A stretch of DNA of 8,840 nt from Gammaproteobacteria bacterium. Lineage in GTDB: Bacteria; Pseudomonadota; Gammaproteobacteria; DSM-26407. Positions 1 through 6,363 of this stretch are shown here, one piece after another. The translations under genes were made by a program, and so were the position numbers. The stretch covers positions 1 to 8,840 of the forward strand of contig JAQVKR010000082.1 in the NCBI GenBank assembly GCA_028694565.1. The letters run 5' to 3'. Under the pieces are notes generated by a model. That model was given only the letters and a program-made list of their open reading frames with translations, did no database searches and was not told the origin of the DNA. Position 1 is the first letter of the stretch. Every line of letters starts with the position of its first letter.

Positions 1-47
1 GAGACCGGCGCAACCGGATTCAACCACGGCGACCCAAGGATCCTTCC

Positions 48-716
48 ATGCGGATTCAGCACATCCTCATCCTCCTCGTTCTCCTCACCCCCGCCCTCGC
101 CGCCACCGCGCCGGCCCCGGACACAGCCCCGCCCGGCACGGCCGCGGCCGGTGCGGAGTTCCCGCAGCTGCTGGACAAGTGGCTCCAGGGCGGCGGCATC
201 GCCGAGCTCGAGCTCGCCGGGCTGCGCCCCGGCATGGACATGGCCGCGGCGGACGCCAGGCTGCGCGACATGGGATTCGTCTACAGCAACAACCTGAGCG
301 CCTACCGGAGCGCCGGACGGCAGGACCGCAGCCGCATCCGCCTCCAGGCCATGGGCGCCGAGGCGGGCTTCATCGAGGCGACGGAGGATTTCGCCGCGCC
401 CCTCGACCTGGAGCGCGCCCGCCAGGTGCTGATTGAGCGGTTCGGCCCGCCCGACGAGGAGGAGGGCGACCGGGAGCAGGGATTCCTGCTGGCCTGGTCG
501 GCGGGGGAGACGCGCCTGACCGCCGCGGCGGGCAACAGCGCTCCGGGCGTGGAGATCCGGGGCGTGGTCCGCTTCCGGCTCTGGACCACCCGCCTGGAAA
601 GCCACCGGGACGCGTGGAAGGCCCGCTGCCTGGAGCTCCGGGCGCTGCCCTCCGGCGAGCGCACCCCCGAGCAGGTGGAGGAGCTCCTGCGCTGCCCCAT
701 GAGCTTCTTCGAATGA
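48..716 (+). CDS. Secreted protein of unknown function
   Basis: The product has 222 residues. Residues 1-18 form a signal peptide: MRIQ, a run of Ile/Leu/Val, then an ALA|A cleavage site, so the protein should be periplasmic or exported. A Pro/Ala-rich linker to about residue 36 leads to a mixed domain. Around residues 55-76 there is a segment of the type LAGLRPGMDMAAADARLRDM, reminiscent of the GM...A...L-G-F start of BamE/SmpA-like modules, but too short to assign. The start is supported by AAGGA seven bases upstream. Only one cysteine occurs in the C-terminal quarter before a second near the end (residues about 194 and 216), so one disulphide is possible. The hydrolase gene starts 19 bases after the stop, which suggests co-transcription. 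I do not recognise the family and assign no function. Confidence 0.8.
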   Translation: MRIQHILILLVLLTPALAATAPAPDTAPPGTAAAGAEFPQLLDKWLQGGGIAELELAGLRPGMDMAAADARLRDMGFVYSNNLSAYRSAGRQDRSRIRLQAMGAEAGFIEATEDFAAPLDLERARQVLIERFGPPDEEEGDREQGFLLAWSAGETRLTAAAGNSAPGVEIRGVVRFRLWTTRLESHRDAWKARCLELRALPSGERTPEQVEELLRCPMSFFE

Positions 717-735
717 GCCCGGGCGCGAGCAGGCC

Positions 736-1407
736 ATGAACTGGAAGACCGCCTACCGCTCCTTCTACTACGAGGGGGCGCCCGAGCCCGACGATCTCTC
801 CCTCGCCCCCGCCGAGACCGCGATGCTCAGCATCGACGTGCAGAACGTCTACATGCAGGTCTCCGCCGACCCTGCGGAGGCGGAGCGCTGGGAGCCCTTC
901 CGGCGGCGCATGCGCGGGACGGTCATCCCCGCCACCCGGGCCCTGCAGGACGCCTTCCGCGCCGCGGGCATGGACGTGATCCATGCCCGCATCGCCTGCC
1001 TGCTGGAAGACGGCCGCGACCGCTCCCTGATCCAGAAGAAGCCGGGCTGGAACCACCTGCTCCTGCCGAAGGAGAGCGAGGCGAGCCAAATCGTCCCCGA
1101 GCTAGCGCCGCGGCCCGGGGAGATCGTGGCCACCAAGACCACCGACAGCGCGCTGACCGGCACCAACCTGCGCCTGCTCCTCGCCAACATGGGCATCCGC
1201 AACGTGGTGCTCACCGGCATCTTCACCGACCAGTGCGTCTCCTCCACCGTGCGCAGCCTGGCCGACGAGAGCTTCAACGTCATCGTGGTGGAGGACTGCT
1301 GCGCCGCCGGCACCGACGAGCTGCACCGGCGGGAGCTGGAGATCATCAACATGATCTACTGCCACGTCCTCTCCAGCGCCGAGCTGCGGGCGGCCATGGG
1401 GCTCTGA
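736..1407 (+). CDS. Isochorismatase-family cysteine hydrolase
   Basis: The product has 223 residues, the usual size for this family, which hydrolyses amides, ureides or vinyl ethers through a Cys-Asp-Lys triad. The triad is visible: Asp34 in SIDVQNVYM, Lys134 in VATKTTDSALTGT, and nucleophile Cys167 in GIFTDQCVSSTVRSL. The C-terminal His-Arg-Arg-Glu-Leu segment and the Tyr-Cys-His-Val strand also fit the fold. The extended N-terminus and the KTTDSALTGTNL loop resemble the amidohydrolase branch (RutB, biuret or N-carbamoyl hydrolases) more than EntB, and there is no aryl carrier domain. The substrate cannot be read from the sequence. It lies just downstream of the gene at 48-716 and has only a weak ribosome site (GAGCAGG), which fits translation coupled to or closely following that gene. 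Cytoplasmic, with no signal peptide. Confidence 0.9.
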   Translation: MNWKTAYRSFYYEGAPEPDDLSLAPAETAMLSIDVQNVYMQVSADPAEAERWEPFRRRMRGTVIPATRALQDAFRAAGMDVIHARIACLLEDGRDRSLIQKKPGWNHLLLPKESEASQIVPELAPRPGEIVATKTTDSALTGTNLRLLLANMGIRNVVLTGIFTDQCVSSTVRSLADESFNVIVVEDCCAAGTDELHRRELEIINMIYCHVLSSAELRAAMGL

Positions 1408-1466
1408 AGGCCCGCGCGGAGCGCCTCCCCCGCCTCGATCCGCGCAACCCGCGCGCATCCTCAATA

Positions 1467-1480
1467 GTGATTTGGATCAA
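1467..1480. promoter_or_regulatory. FNR/Anr-type operator (candidate)
   Basis: GTGAT-TTGG-ATCAA matches the FNR/Anr consensus TTGAT-N4-ATCAA at nine of ten defined bases, with the centre between 1473 and 1474. It lies in the gap between the hydrolase gene and the next gene, not directly in front of a coding start. A class II promoter would start near 1515, but no good -10 box is seen there. The alternative TAGCAT at 1528-1533 would give a start near 1540 with the operator about 66 bases upstream, a class I geometry. The site is seen in the sequence; its function is inferred. Confidence 0.4.
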
Positions 1481-1539
1481 CATTCCGGCCTTGCGCATTG
1501 TCAACGCGCTGGCACCGGAAAGCGGGGTAGCATTGATCC

Positions 1540-1611
1540 CGACTCTTCGGAGTCACCTCCATCTGGCAGTCCCCACTTTGAAGCCCGCCCCACATTGCGG
1601 GCTTCCTTTTT
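1540..1611 (+). ncRNA. Candidate small RNA with UUCG hairpin and terminator
   Basis: Between two protein genes the sequence holds a 5-bp hairpin closed by a UUCG tetraloop (GACTC-TTCG-GAGTC, 1541-1554). A pyrimidine-rich single-stranded stretch with CACCTCC follows, which could pair with Shine-Dalgarno sequences, and then a perfect terminator at 1580-1611. A TAGCAT box at 1528-1533 and the FNR-like site at 1467-1480 lie upstream. This hairpin, anti-SD-like linker and terminator layout is typical of trans-acting small RNAs of about 70-100 nt. The alternative is that it is only the 3' untranslated end and terminator of the hydrolase transcript. The 5' end is a guess. Confidence 0.35.
1580..1611 (+). 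terminator. Rho-independent terminator
   Basis: A perfect 9-bp stem, GAAGCCCGC (1580-1588) and GCGGGCTTC (1597-1605), has an 8-nt loop and is followed by C and TTTTT (1607-1611). It ends either the hydrolase transcript or the candidate small RNA, and insulates the gene at 1654. Confidence 0.85.
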
Positions 1612-1653
1612 CGCCGCTCGCGGCCGATGGAGATCCCATCACCGGGAGGAGAC

Positions 1654-2223
1654 ATGAAACGCCCTGCCACCACGCTGTTCCTCGCCCTCACCCTCGCCCT
1701 CTGCGGCAATGCCATGGCGCAGGACCCGGTCGCCGCCGACAACGCCTGGGAGAGCGACAAGGCCCTGCTGGAGACGAACTACAAGCGGATCGGGGCGTGG
1801 ATACGCGCGGAGATGCCGCGGGTGAAGGCGGGCGAGGCATCCCGCAGCGGCTTCCATGAGCGCTACCGCGACAAGGTGATGGAGCTGCGCCCCGACCTCG
1901 ACTATCTCCTCGACGCCCTCACCGAGCTCATCAAGCTCAGCCGCCTCCACGAGGCCGGCCTGATAAGCCTCGATGAATACGGCCGCAAGGGACGGGAAAT
2001 CCAGGCGCTCATGGCCCGGGAGGCGAACCGCCGCCGGCTCGCCCTGGAGGAGCAGCAGAGCCTCGACGACTACCTTGAGACCCAGCGCCGGTTCAGGCAG
2101 ACGAGCCTGGTGGCCGGCTACCGGGAGGCGCTCCGGGCCCGGCTCGACGACGCCCCGGGCGGCCCCTATCCGGCGGCTGAGTGCGCCGAGTTCAGCGCCG
2201 GGATCCGCTGCCTGCCACAGTAG
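1654..2223 (+). CDS. Secreted helical protein of unknown function
   Basis: The product has 189 residues from the ATG at 1654, which has GGGAGGAG at ideal spacing. An in-frame ATG nine codons upstream (1627) has no ribosome site and would bury the signal peptide. Residues 1-22 are a clear signal peptide (Lys-Arg, Leu/Ala-rich core, AMA|QD). The mature part is highly charged and almost wholly helical (long runs of Glu/Arg/Leu around residues 60-165, coiled-coil-like). It ends in a short tail with two cysteines nine residues apart (AECAEFSAGIRC), which could form a disulphide in the periplasm. It is convergent with the MaoC-like gene, whose stop lies 21 bases away. I do not recognise the family. 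Confidence 0.8.
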   Translation: MKRPATTLFLALTLALCGNAMAQDPVAADNAWESDKALLETNYKRIGAWIRAEMPRVKAGEASRSGFHERYRDKVMELRPDLDYLLDALTELIKLSRLHEAGLISLDEYGRKGREIQALMAREANRRRLALEEQQSLDDYLETQRRFRQTSLVAGYREALRARLDDAPGGPYPAAECAEFSAGIRCLPQ

Positions 2224-2243
2224 GCATCAGCCGGCCGAACCGG

Positions 2244-2684
2244 TCACCCCCGCCCGAGCGGCAGGGTGTAGCACACCGCCGTGCCGTCCAGCACCGTCGT
2301 GCCGTCGGCAAGGAGGACGCGGGTCTGAAGCTCCGTGATGGGCTTGTCCTCCCGCACCCCGGTGACGGTGACTTCGCCCGTGATGGTGTCGCCGGGCCGG
2401 ACCGGCGCCCTGAAGCTCCAGTTCACCTGCAGGAACACCGTGCCCGGGCCGGGGAGATCCTCGGCCACCACGGCGTTGAGGATCGCGCTGGTGACGCCGC
2501 CCTGCACCACGATGCCGCCGAAGCGGGTCGCCCGGGCCGCCTCCTCGTCGTAGTGGAGGGGGTTGCGGTCGCCGCTGATCTCGGTGAACAGCCCGATGTC
2601 GCGGTCGGTCACCAGCCGCGACCGCCGTGCACTCTGGCCGATGGCGGGAGCGCCGCCCGGCCACGCATCGCTGACCCTGCCCAT
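2244..2684 (-). CDS. MaoC-like hot-dog fold protein (enoyl-CoA hydratase type)
   Basis: The product has 146 residues. The core at residues 34-64 (FTEISGDRNPLHYDEEAA, then RFGGIVVQGG) is the (R)-specific enoyl-CoA hydratase signature of MaoC/PhaJ proteins, with the catalytic pair Asp39 and His44. Such proteins hydrate 2-enoyl-CoA to (R)-3-hydroxyacyl-CoA in beta-oxidation or polyhydroxyalkanoate supply. The usual HG after the signature is QG here, a change also compatible with thioesterase-like members. Strands ending in the FRAPVRPGDTITGEVTV segment complete a single hot-dog domain of normal length. The ATG at 2684 is chosen because GGAGGGAGG precedes it. Acyl chain length and pathway cannot be told, and no fatty-acid genes are adjacent. 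Confidence 0.88.
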   Translation of the reverse strand: MGRVSDAWPGGAPAIGQSARRSRLVTDRDIGLFTEISGDRNPLHYDEEAARATRFGGIVVQGGVTSAILNAVVAEDLPGPGTVFLQVNWSFRAPVRPGDTITGEVTVTGVREDKPITELQTRVLLADGTTVLDGTAVCYTLPLGRG

Positions 2685-2730
2685 GCCGCCTCCCTCCGCG
2701 CGGAGCGCTGACGGTACCCCGGTCCGGTAA

Positions 2731-2759
2731 GTGATCAACCCGATTGGCCGATCTGTCAA
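2731..2759 (-). promoter_or_regulatory. Possible sigma-70 promoter of the MaoC-like gene
   Basis: On the minus strand a perfect TTGACA (2759-2754) precedes a weak TGATCA-like -10 region about 16 bases on. A start near 2725 would give a leader of about 40 nt. The -10 is poor, so confidence is low. Confidence 0.25.
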
Positions 2760-2821
2760 CCTGGCCCGGGCCGCGCGGGCGGGCGGCGGGGAAGCGCCGA
2801 ACAGGGTTGGACGGAGCCGGC

Positions 2822-3163
2822 TCAGGCCTTCTTCACGAACTCCGATTTCAGCTGCATGGCGCCGATGCCCTCGATCCTGCAGTCGATGTTGTGGTCGCCC
2901 TCCACCAGACGGATGTTCCGCACCTTGGTGCCCACCTTGACCACCGAGGACGAACCCCTGACCTTGAGGTCCTTGATCACCGTGACCGAGTCGCCGTCCC
3001 GGAGCAGGTTGCCGTTGGCATCCTTCACCACCGGCCCCTCGTCCTCGCCGGCGGCGGGCGCGGCCTTCGCCCACTCGTGCCCGCACTCGGGGCAGACGAA
3101 CAGGGCGCCGTCCTCGTAGGTGTAGGTGGAGCCGCATTCGGGGCAGTTGGGCAGATCACTCAT
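2822..3163 (-). CDS. yjdM: YjdM (PhnA-type) zinc-ribbon protein
   Basis: The product has 113 residues and matches the E. coli YjdM/PhnA pattern along its whole length. An N-terminal zinc ribbon has Cys7-x2-Cys10 and Cys24-x2-Cys27 ([21 protein letters not shown]). An acidic linker leads to the very conserved C-terminal barrel with [41 protein letters not shown] and the LKSEFVKKA end. The family was named after alkylphosphonate uptake, but it is not part of the C-P lyase and its biochemical role is not settled; no phosphonate genes lie nearby. The start at 3163 ([10 protein letters not shown]) matches homologues and has AGGA upstream. An in-frame ATG at 3229 would add a 22-residue tail that the family lacks. 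Confidence 0.95.
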   Translation of the reverse strand: MSDLPNCPECGSTYTYEDGALFVCPECGHEWAKAAPAAGEDEGPVVKDANGNLLRDGDSVTVIKDLKVRGSSSVVKVGTKVRNIRLVEGDHNIDCRIEGIGAMQLKSEFVKKA

Positions 3164-3241
3164 GGTTTTCACATCCTGTTCAGCGGGGTCGGCGCCGGGC
3201 GCGGCCGGCTCGACGGGGCAAGACGACACGAAGAGCGTGGC

Positions 3242-3270
3242 TTTATAGCAAAAAGGGACGGGAACGGAAA
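3242..3270 (-). promoter_or_regulatory. Candidate yjdM promoter
   Basis: The minus strand has TATAAA at 3247-3242, a good -10, with a weak TTTCCG -35 17 bases upstream (3270-3265). Transcription would start near 3236, giving a leader of about 70 nt. It overlaps the terminator of the upstream lipoprotein gene. Confidence 0.4.
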
Positions 3271-3289
3271 GGAAGGGGCCCCCCGTCCC
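3250..3289 (-). terminator. Rho-independent terminator of the lipoprotein gene
   Basis: On the minus strand GGGACGGG (3289-3282) pairs perfectly with CCCGTCCC (3262-3255), followed directly by TTTTT (3254-3250). The loop contains its own GGGGCCCC palindrome. It sits about 37 bases after the stop of the lipoprotein gene at 3326. Confidence 0.7.
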
Positions 3290-3325
3290 CGCCGCGGCGG
3301 CCGCCGGGCGGCGCGGGCGCGGGAA

Positions 3326-3892
3326 TCAGAGCGGCGCGAGGATCCGCCTGGCCATCCCCACCTGCACGTCCCGATCCTTCGGCAGGCGGATTTGCAGGGA
3401 GAGGTTCCCCTGGCGCACCGCGAGGGTGCCGTTCACCGCGGTCCACAGCGCCTCGTCGCCCAGCCCGTCCACCTCGCTGTAGGCGCCCTCCGCCAGACCC
3501 TCCCGGAACGGCCTGGTGCCGCTGGCGGTCTCCAGGTGGCTGCGGTACCGGGCCATGTCCACCGCCGCCTCCTCCACGCCCGGCGAGAGGGTGATATTGA
3601 AGCCCACCAGCCTGTCCGGACCGCCCCCGTTGAAGCCGCAATCCCAGTTCCCCGCGTAGAGCTCCTCCGCGGTCGCCCGGATAGCCGCGGCCGGCACGCC
3701 GAGAACGGCGGCGGCGTCATCCCGGCTGAAGAGGGCGCAGCTCACCTGTTCCGCCGTGTAGACCGCGCCGCCGGGCGACGTGGAGCCGGAACAGGCCCCC
3801 AGGATCAACGCCAGCGGCAGCACCGCCAACCGTACCGCCGCCCCGGCCCGGGCACGGCCGGTATCGCATCGAGAAGAATGACGGCCTCGCAT
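3326..3892 (-). CDS. Lipoprotein of unknown function
   Basis: The product has 188 residues. A basic N-terminus and a hydrophobic core end in the lipobox LILGAC, with Cys34 as the lipidation site and Ser next to it, so outer-membrane sorting is plausible. The mature domain starts with YTAEQVSCALFSRDDAAAVLG and has a WDCGFNGG segment. Cys52 and Cys85 could form a disulphide. The layout (C-x-L/F...AAAVLGVP, later C-x-F, then strands and a helix) recalls small DUF3558-like lipoproteins, but only loosely. The start at 3892 has GGGGAGG at good spacing. A GGGCGGG-AAA-CCCGCCC hairpin lies just upstream of that ribosome site. Function unknown. Confidence 0.8.
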   Translation of the reverse strand: MRGRHSSRCDTGRARAGAAVRLAVLPLALILGACSGSTSPGGAVYTAEQVSCALFSRDDAAAVLGVPAAAIRATAEELYAGNWDCGFNGGGPDRLVGFNITLSPGVEEAAVDMARYRSHLETASGTRPFREGLAEGAYSEVDGLGDEALWTAVNGTLAVRQGNLSLQIRLPKDRDVQVGMARRILAPL

Positions 3893-3908
3893 GGCAACCT
3901 CCCCGAGG

Positions 3909-3925
3909 GGGCGGGAAACCCGCCC
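3909..3925 (-). promoter_or_regulatory. GC hairpin ahead of the lipoprotein gene
   Basis: GGGCGGG and CCCGCCC form a perfect 7-bp stem with a 3-nt loop between the PEBP stop (3972) and the lipoprotein ribosome site. It has no T-run, so it is not a standard terminator. It could slow read-through or protect a processed end. Confidence 0.3.
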
Positions 3926-3971
3926 TCAACCATCCGTGATGGGGCCCGACCCCAATCCCGCCGCCGCGGGT

Positions 3972-4517
3972 TCAGCGCTCGTACAGCGCCTCGAGCCCGG
4001 CCACGCCGAGCTTGTGGGCGTTGAGCATGAAGCCCACCAGGGCGGCGGAGCTGTCGGGGGCGAGATCGAGCCGCTCCACGTCGAGGGCGAAGACGCGGAA
4101 CTGGTAGCGGTGCGGGCCGTGGCCCACCGGCGGGCAGGGCCCGCCATAGCCGGGCGCGCCGTAGTCGGTGCGGCTCTGCACGCTGCCCGCCGGCGCAAGC
4201 CCGGAGGCCGGATCGCCGGCGCCCGCGGGCAGCTCGCGCACGTCCGCGGGAATGTTGAAGATCACCCAGTGCCACCAGCCGCTGCCGGTGGGCGCGTCCG
4301 GGTCGTAGACCGTGACGGCGAAGCTCTTCGTCCCCGCGGGGACGTCGCGCCAGGCGAGCTGGGGCGAAACGTTGCCGCCCTCGCAGCCGAACCCCTTCAA
4401 CACCTGCGCCCCGGACATGGGCTGGCCCGCCCGCATGTCGTTGCTGGTGACCTCGAAGGCGGCGGCGGGCGCGGCGGCGAAGGCGGCGAGCATGAGGACG
4501 GCATATCTGAGGCGCAT
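3972..4517 (-). CDS. Periplasmic YbhB/YbcL-type PEBP protein
   Basis: The product has 181 residues with a signal peptide (residues 1-20, APAAA|FE), so it is a secreted member of the phosphatidylethanolamine-binding / Raf-kinase-inhibitor-like family. The hallmarks are all present: SPQLAWRDVPAGTKSFAV, the YDPDAP anion-pocket motif (residues 71-76), WWHWVIFNIP, YGGPCPPVGHGPHRYQF and the FALD strand. Length is typical. In bacteria the role is unclear; E. coli YbcL and YbhB bind small anions or inhibit host signalling. The ATG at 4517 is preferred over the one at 4523 because AGGGAG lies six bases before it but directly abuts the other. No partner gene is evident. Confidence 0.93.
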   Translation of the reverse strand: MRLRYAVLMLAAFAAAPAAAFEVTSNDMRAGQPMSGAQVLKGFGCEGGNVSPQLAWRDVPAGTKSFAVTVYDPDAPTGSGWWHWVIFNIPADVRELPAGAGDPASGLAPAGSVQSRTDYGAPGYGGPCPPVGHGPHRYQFRVFALDVERLDLAPDSSAALVGFMLNAHKLGVAGLEALYER

Positions 4518-4926
4518 TGGCATCTCCCTGTCTGGCTGTCCCGGCGGAGGCGGCCGCCCCGTTTTCCGGTTGTTGTCCACGCGCGCCCCGGCTTTCCGCG
4601 CCGGGACGGGGCATCAGCGAATCGCTTCCCTGGCCCGGCTGGGCGGCGGGAAGAAAATGATAGCCCATCGGGTGAATCGTGGCGCGGAGTCCGCGGCGCG
4701 CTCCCGCCGAAGGCGGCGATTGGCGAAGGCGTCCACGGAATGCGGGGCGACCATGGCGATCCCCTCCTGGCACGAACCGAGGGGGCATCCCCACCTTAGC
4801 GCACACCCTGCGGCTTCCCGTAGATGCAGATGCGGCGCCGGAAGGACGCGACAGTCGGGGCGCGGGCGGGATTGACATGGTCGAACGGGGCGGAACTGTC
4901 ATGGCCCGCAGGCATAGCCGGGCCGC
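4518..4926. other. 409-bp gap between PEBP and membrane protein genes
   Basis: No gene of convincing quality is seen. It holds a 46-codon minus-strand frame at 4614-4754, listed separately, and a TATCAT on the minus strand (around 4661) that could be a -10 for the PEBP gene but has no recognisable -35. The 4755-4926 part shows no structure I can name. Confidence 0.5.
4614..4754 (-). CDS. Possible 46-residue small protein
   Basis: On the minus strand an ATG at 4754 follows a near-perfect AGGAGGGG six bases upstream and opens a frame of 46 residues with a TGA at 4614-4616. The product would be basic (MVAPHSVDAFANRRLRRERA at the start) with a short hydrophobic WAIIFF patch near residue 34. Third codon positions are mostly G or C, as in the neighbouring genes. 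It ends 97 bases before the PEBP start, so it could be a leader frame or may mean nothing. Only the ribosome site and codon use support it. Confidence 0.22.
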   Translation of the reverse strand: MVAPHSVDAFANRRLRRERAADSAPRFTRWAIIFFPPPSRAREAIR

Positions 4927-5229
4927 CTACATGCGCATCTGGGTCAGCAGGACGCCGTCGATGACCAGGGCCTCGGCGAAGAGCAGCGCCGCGAGCCCCG
5001 GCCGGAAGGTGACCGGCCGAACGCCCCACCGGCGCTGGCGTAAGGCGCCCGCCGCCTCCAACCCCAGCAGGAGGGCGGTGGCCACCGGGCTCAATACGAT
5101 GAGCCCGAGCAACGCGCCCATGGCCCCGTCCGTGTGGTTCCAGCCGCCGAGCAGATCGAGCGCCCCGCCCACGGCGAGCAGCAGCAGGAGCTGGGGCAGC
5201 GCGGCGACGATGACCCGGACGATGGTCAT
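4927..5229 (-). CDS. Small three-helix membrane protein
   Basis: The product has 100 residues with three hydrophobic segments, about residues 4-28, 34-62 and 76-96. They are separated by GGWNHTDG and a basic loop with RQRRWGVRP. The positive-inside rule places that basic loop in the cytoplasm. No catalytic motif is seen. The start at 5229 has GGGAGG eight bases upstream. It lies 247 bases downstream of the YdhR-like gene on the same strand, a gap with GC-rich hairpins, so co-transcription is uncertain. Family not recognised. Confidence 0.7.
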   Translation of the reverse strand: MTIVRVIVAALPQLLLLLAVGGALDLLGGWNHTDGAMGALLGLIVLSPVATALLLGLEAAGALRQRRWGVRPVTFRPGLAALLFAEALVIDGVLLTQMRM

Positions 5230-5359
5230 GGGCTGGACCTCCCGTCGTCACCGGCCGGGGCGGCGGTCCATGATGCCGACCCGCCCCCCCCGGTGCGCTG
5301 GAAGCGCCGGACCCGGGCCGGCCCCGTGCCCCCGGCACGACCCCGGCATCCCTCTCAAG

Positions 5360-5381
5360 GGCCCCGACCATGTGCGGGGCC
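5360..5381. repeat. GC-rich hairpin in intergenic gap
   Basis: GGCCCCG (5360-5366) and CGGGGCC (5375-5381) form a 7-bp stem with an 8-nt loop in the 247-bp gap between 5229 and 5477. A second hairpin, AGCCGG-CAAATC-CCGGCT (5443-5460), is followed on the plus strand by CCCCTTTTCTT. No gene is seen in the gap; the hairpins may end or attenuate transcripts. Confidence 0.35.
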
Positions 5382-5476
5382 AGACCCGCCCCGGAGGAGC
5401 GAGACCGTGCCCAAGAACGGGAACCCCCAGGCGCCAGCTCCAAGCCGGCAAATCCCGGCTCCCCTTTTCTTCACGA

Positions 5477-5785
5477 TCACTGCGCAAACGGCCCGCGTTC
5501 CGGATGCAGCGGGTAAAGCACCTCGTAGGCTTCACGCCGGATTTCCTTCGCCTCGTAGGCCGTCGGAATCGTTTGCGCCAACTCGGTCTCCCGGAAAGCA
5601 GAGAGCGCGGATTGATCCTCGAAGAAATATATGCCGCACACATCGCCGGTCGATTCATCCCGGCCGTAAATCTTCTGCACCAACTCCGGCACTTCATGAA
5701 AACGAGGCCGGCGCTCCACCAGGCGACGCTCCAGTTCCCGAGGGTCCAGACTTGACTTGATGCGCACAAACAAAATTGCGGCCAT
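5477..5785 (-). CDS. YdhR-like dimeric alpha/beta-barrel protein
   Basis: The product has 102 residues, about the size of E. coli YdhR, a putative monooxygenase-like protein with a ferredoxin-like fold that dimerises into a barrel. Visible features are a first strand AAILFVRIKSSL, a helix with ERRLVERRPRFHEVP, LVQKIYGRDESTGDVCGIYFFEDQSALSAF (strand, strand, helix; the 'fed...l..f' step is typical of the ABM superfamily), and a final strand EAYEVLYPL. No cofactor or metal motif is seen, as is usual for cofactor-free members. The start at 5785 has GAGGAGAGG upstream. It is the last of three consecutive small barrel proteins on this strand. Assignment to YdhR itself is probable rather than certain. 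Confidence 0.75.
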   Translation of the reverse strand: MAAILFVRIKSSLDPRELERRLVERRPRFHEVPELVQKIYGRDESTGDVCGIYFFEDQSALSAFRETELAQTIPTAYEAKEIRREAYEVLYPLHPERGPFAQ

Positions 5786-5858
5786 GGCGCCTCTCCTCTC
5801 ATTGACCGAATGGCTTCGCTACAACTCCGGGCGGGGATCGCCCACACAAAAGCCAGGG

Positions 5859-5912
5859 AAAGAAAAAAGAGGTCGGCGACAAAAGACGATAATCGGCATT
5901 TGTCGCCAACCT
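5859..5912 (-). terminator. Palindromic terminator (diverged GGTCGGYGACAA family)
   Basis: On the minus strand AGGTTGGCGACAAA (5912-5899) pairs with TTTGTCGCCGACCT (5883-5870), 14 positions with one mismatch, around a 15-nt loop. It is followed by C and six T (5868-5863), then CTTT. It lies between the stop of the gene at 5930 and the start of the one at 5785, and should end the upstream transcript. The arms match the palindromes near 7029-7083 and 8316-8380 except that a T-A pair there is a C-G pair here. Confidence 0.75.
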
Positions 5913-5929
5913 CCCTGTGGGGCAATCGC

Positions 5930-6211
5930 TTAGGGAACGAACTCCACGAGCATCCGCATCGTCGCTGGCTTCAGGCGGTCCTCTTCCATGGCCTTTTTCG
6001 CCTCCTCGGATGACATGAAGGCCCGAAAGCGCTCCATATCCGGCACTTCCAGCATCAAGCCCGTCGAATCCGGATTATCGGGATCCCGGAAGCACCGGGC
6101 CGTTACGCCAATCCGGGCGAACATTTCGTGGCGGCTGCCGGGCCCCTGCTTCCAGGCGCCGGCCCACAGCCGCCCATCTTCAACATCGTGAAAAATGACG
6201 AGCGTTGTCAT
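5930..6211 (-). CDS. Small alpha/beta-barrel (ABM-like) protein, unassigned
   Basis: The product has 93 residues. The start at 6211 (MTTLVIFHDVEDG) has AGGAG nine bases upstream; longer in-frame starts lack a ribosome site. The order is strand (TTLVIFHDV), helix around the Trp-rich WAGAWKQGPG, strand (GVTARCFRDPDNPDSTGLMLEV), helix (DMERFRAFMSSEEAKKAMEED) and strand (TMRMLVEF). This is the beta-alpha-beta-beta-alpha-beta plan of the dimeric alpha/beta-barrel superfamily. The 'evpDmerFraFm.SeEakkAme.d' helix is the part most like ABM, DUF1330 or DUF3764-type proteins. Reaction unknown. It is followed by a strong palindromic terminator, so it is not simply co-transcribed with the YdhR-like gene. 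Confidence 0.7.
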   Translation of the reverse strand: MTTLVIFHDVEDGRLWAGAWKQGPGSRHEMFARIGVTARCFRDPDNPDSTGLMLEVPDMERFRAFMSSEEAKKAMEEDRLKPATMRMLVEFVP

Positions 6212-6363
6212 TTGACATGTCTCCTGTCGCAATGGCCGGGAGAAACGGAGTCTTGTCGTTATAGGGCCGGCGGCGAATGAAAGGCATTTCCACGCCGCCA
6301 ACCCGCTTCACCCCAGGCGCACTCCCTGCGGCCACCCCCGGCATCAACATCCCGCAGCGGCCA

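Noticed and set aside
1510..1525. TGGCAC motif as a sigma-54 promoter
   Set aside because: The -12 GC lies one base too close and the TTGC element is missing.
3164..3229. Upstream ATG start for yjdM
   Set aside because: It would add 22 residues absent from the family; the internal ATG matches the conserved N-terminus.
2730..4024. Long plus-strand frame opposite the yjdM and lipoprotein genes
   Set aside because: Arg/Pro/Ala-rich shadow translation of GC-rich genes on the other strand, without family features.
3805..4902. Long minus-strand frame overlapping the PEBP gene
   Set aside because: It covers the well-supported PEBP gene in another frame and has the composition of a GC-rich shadow.
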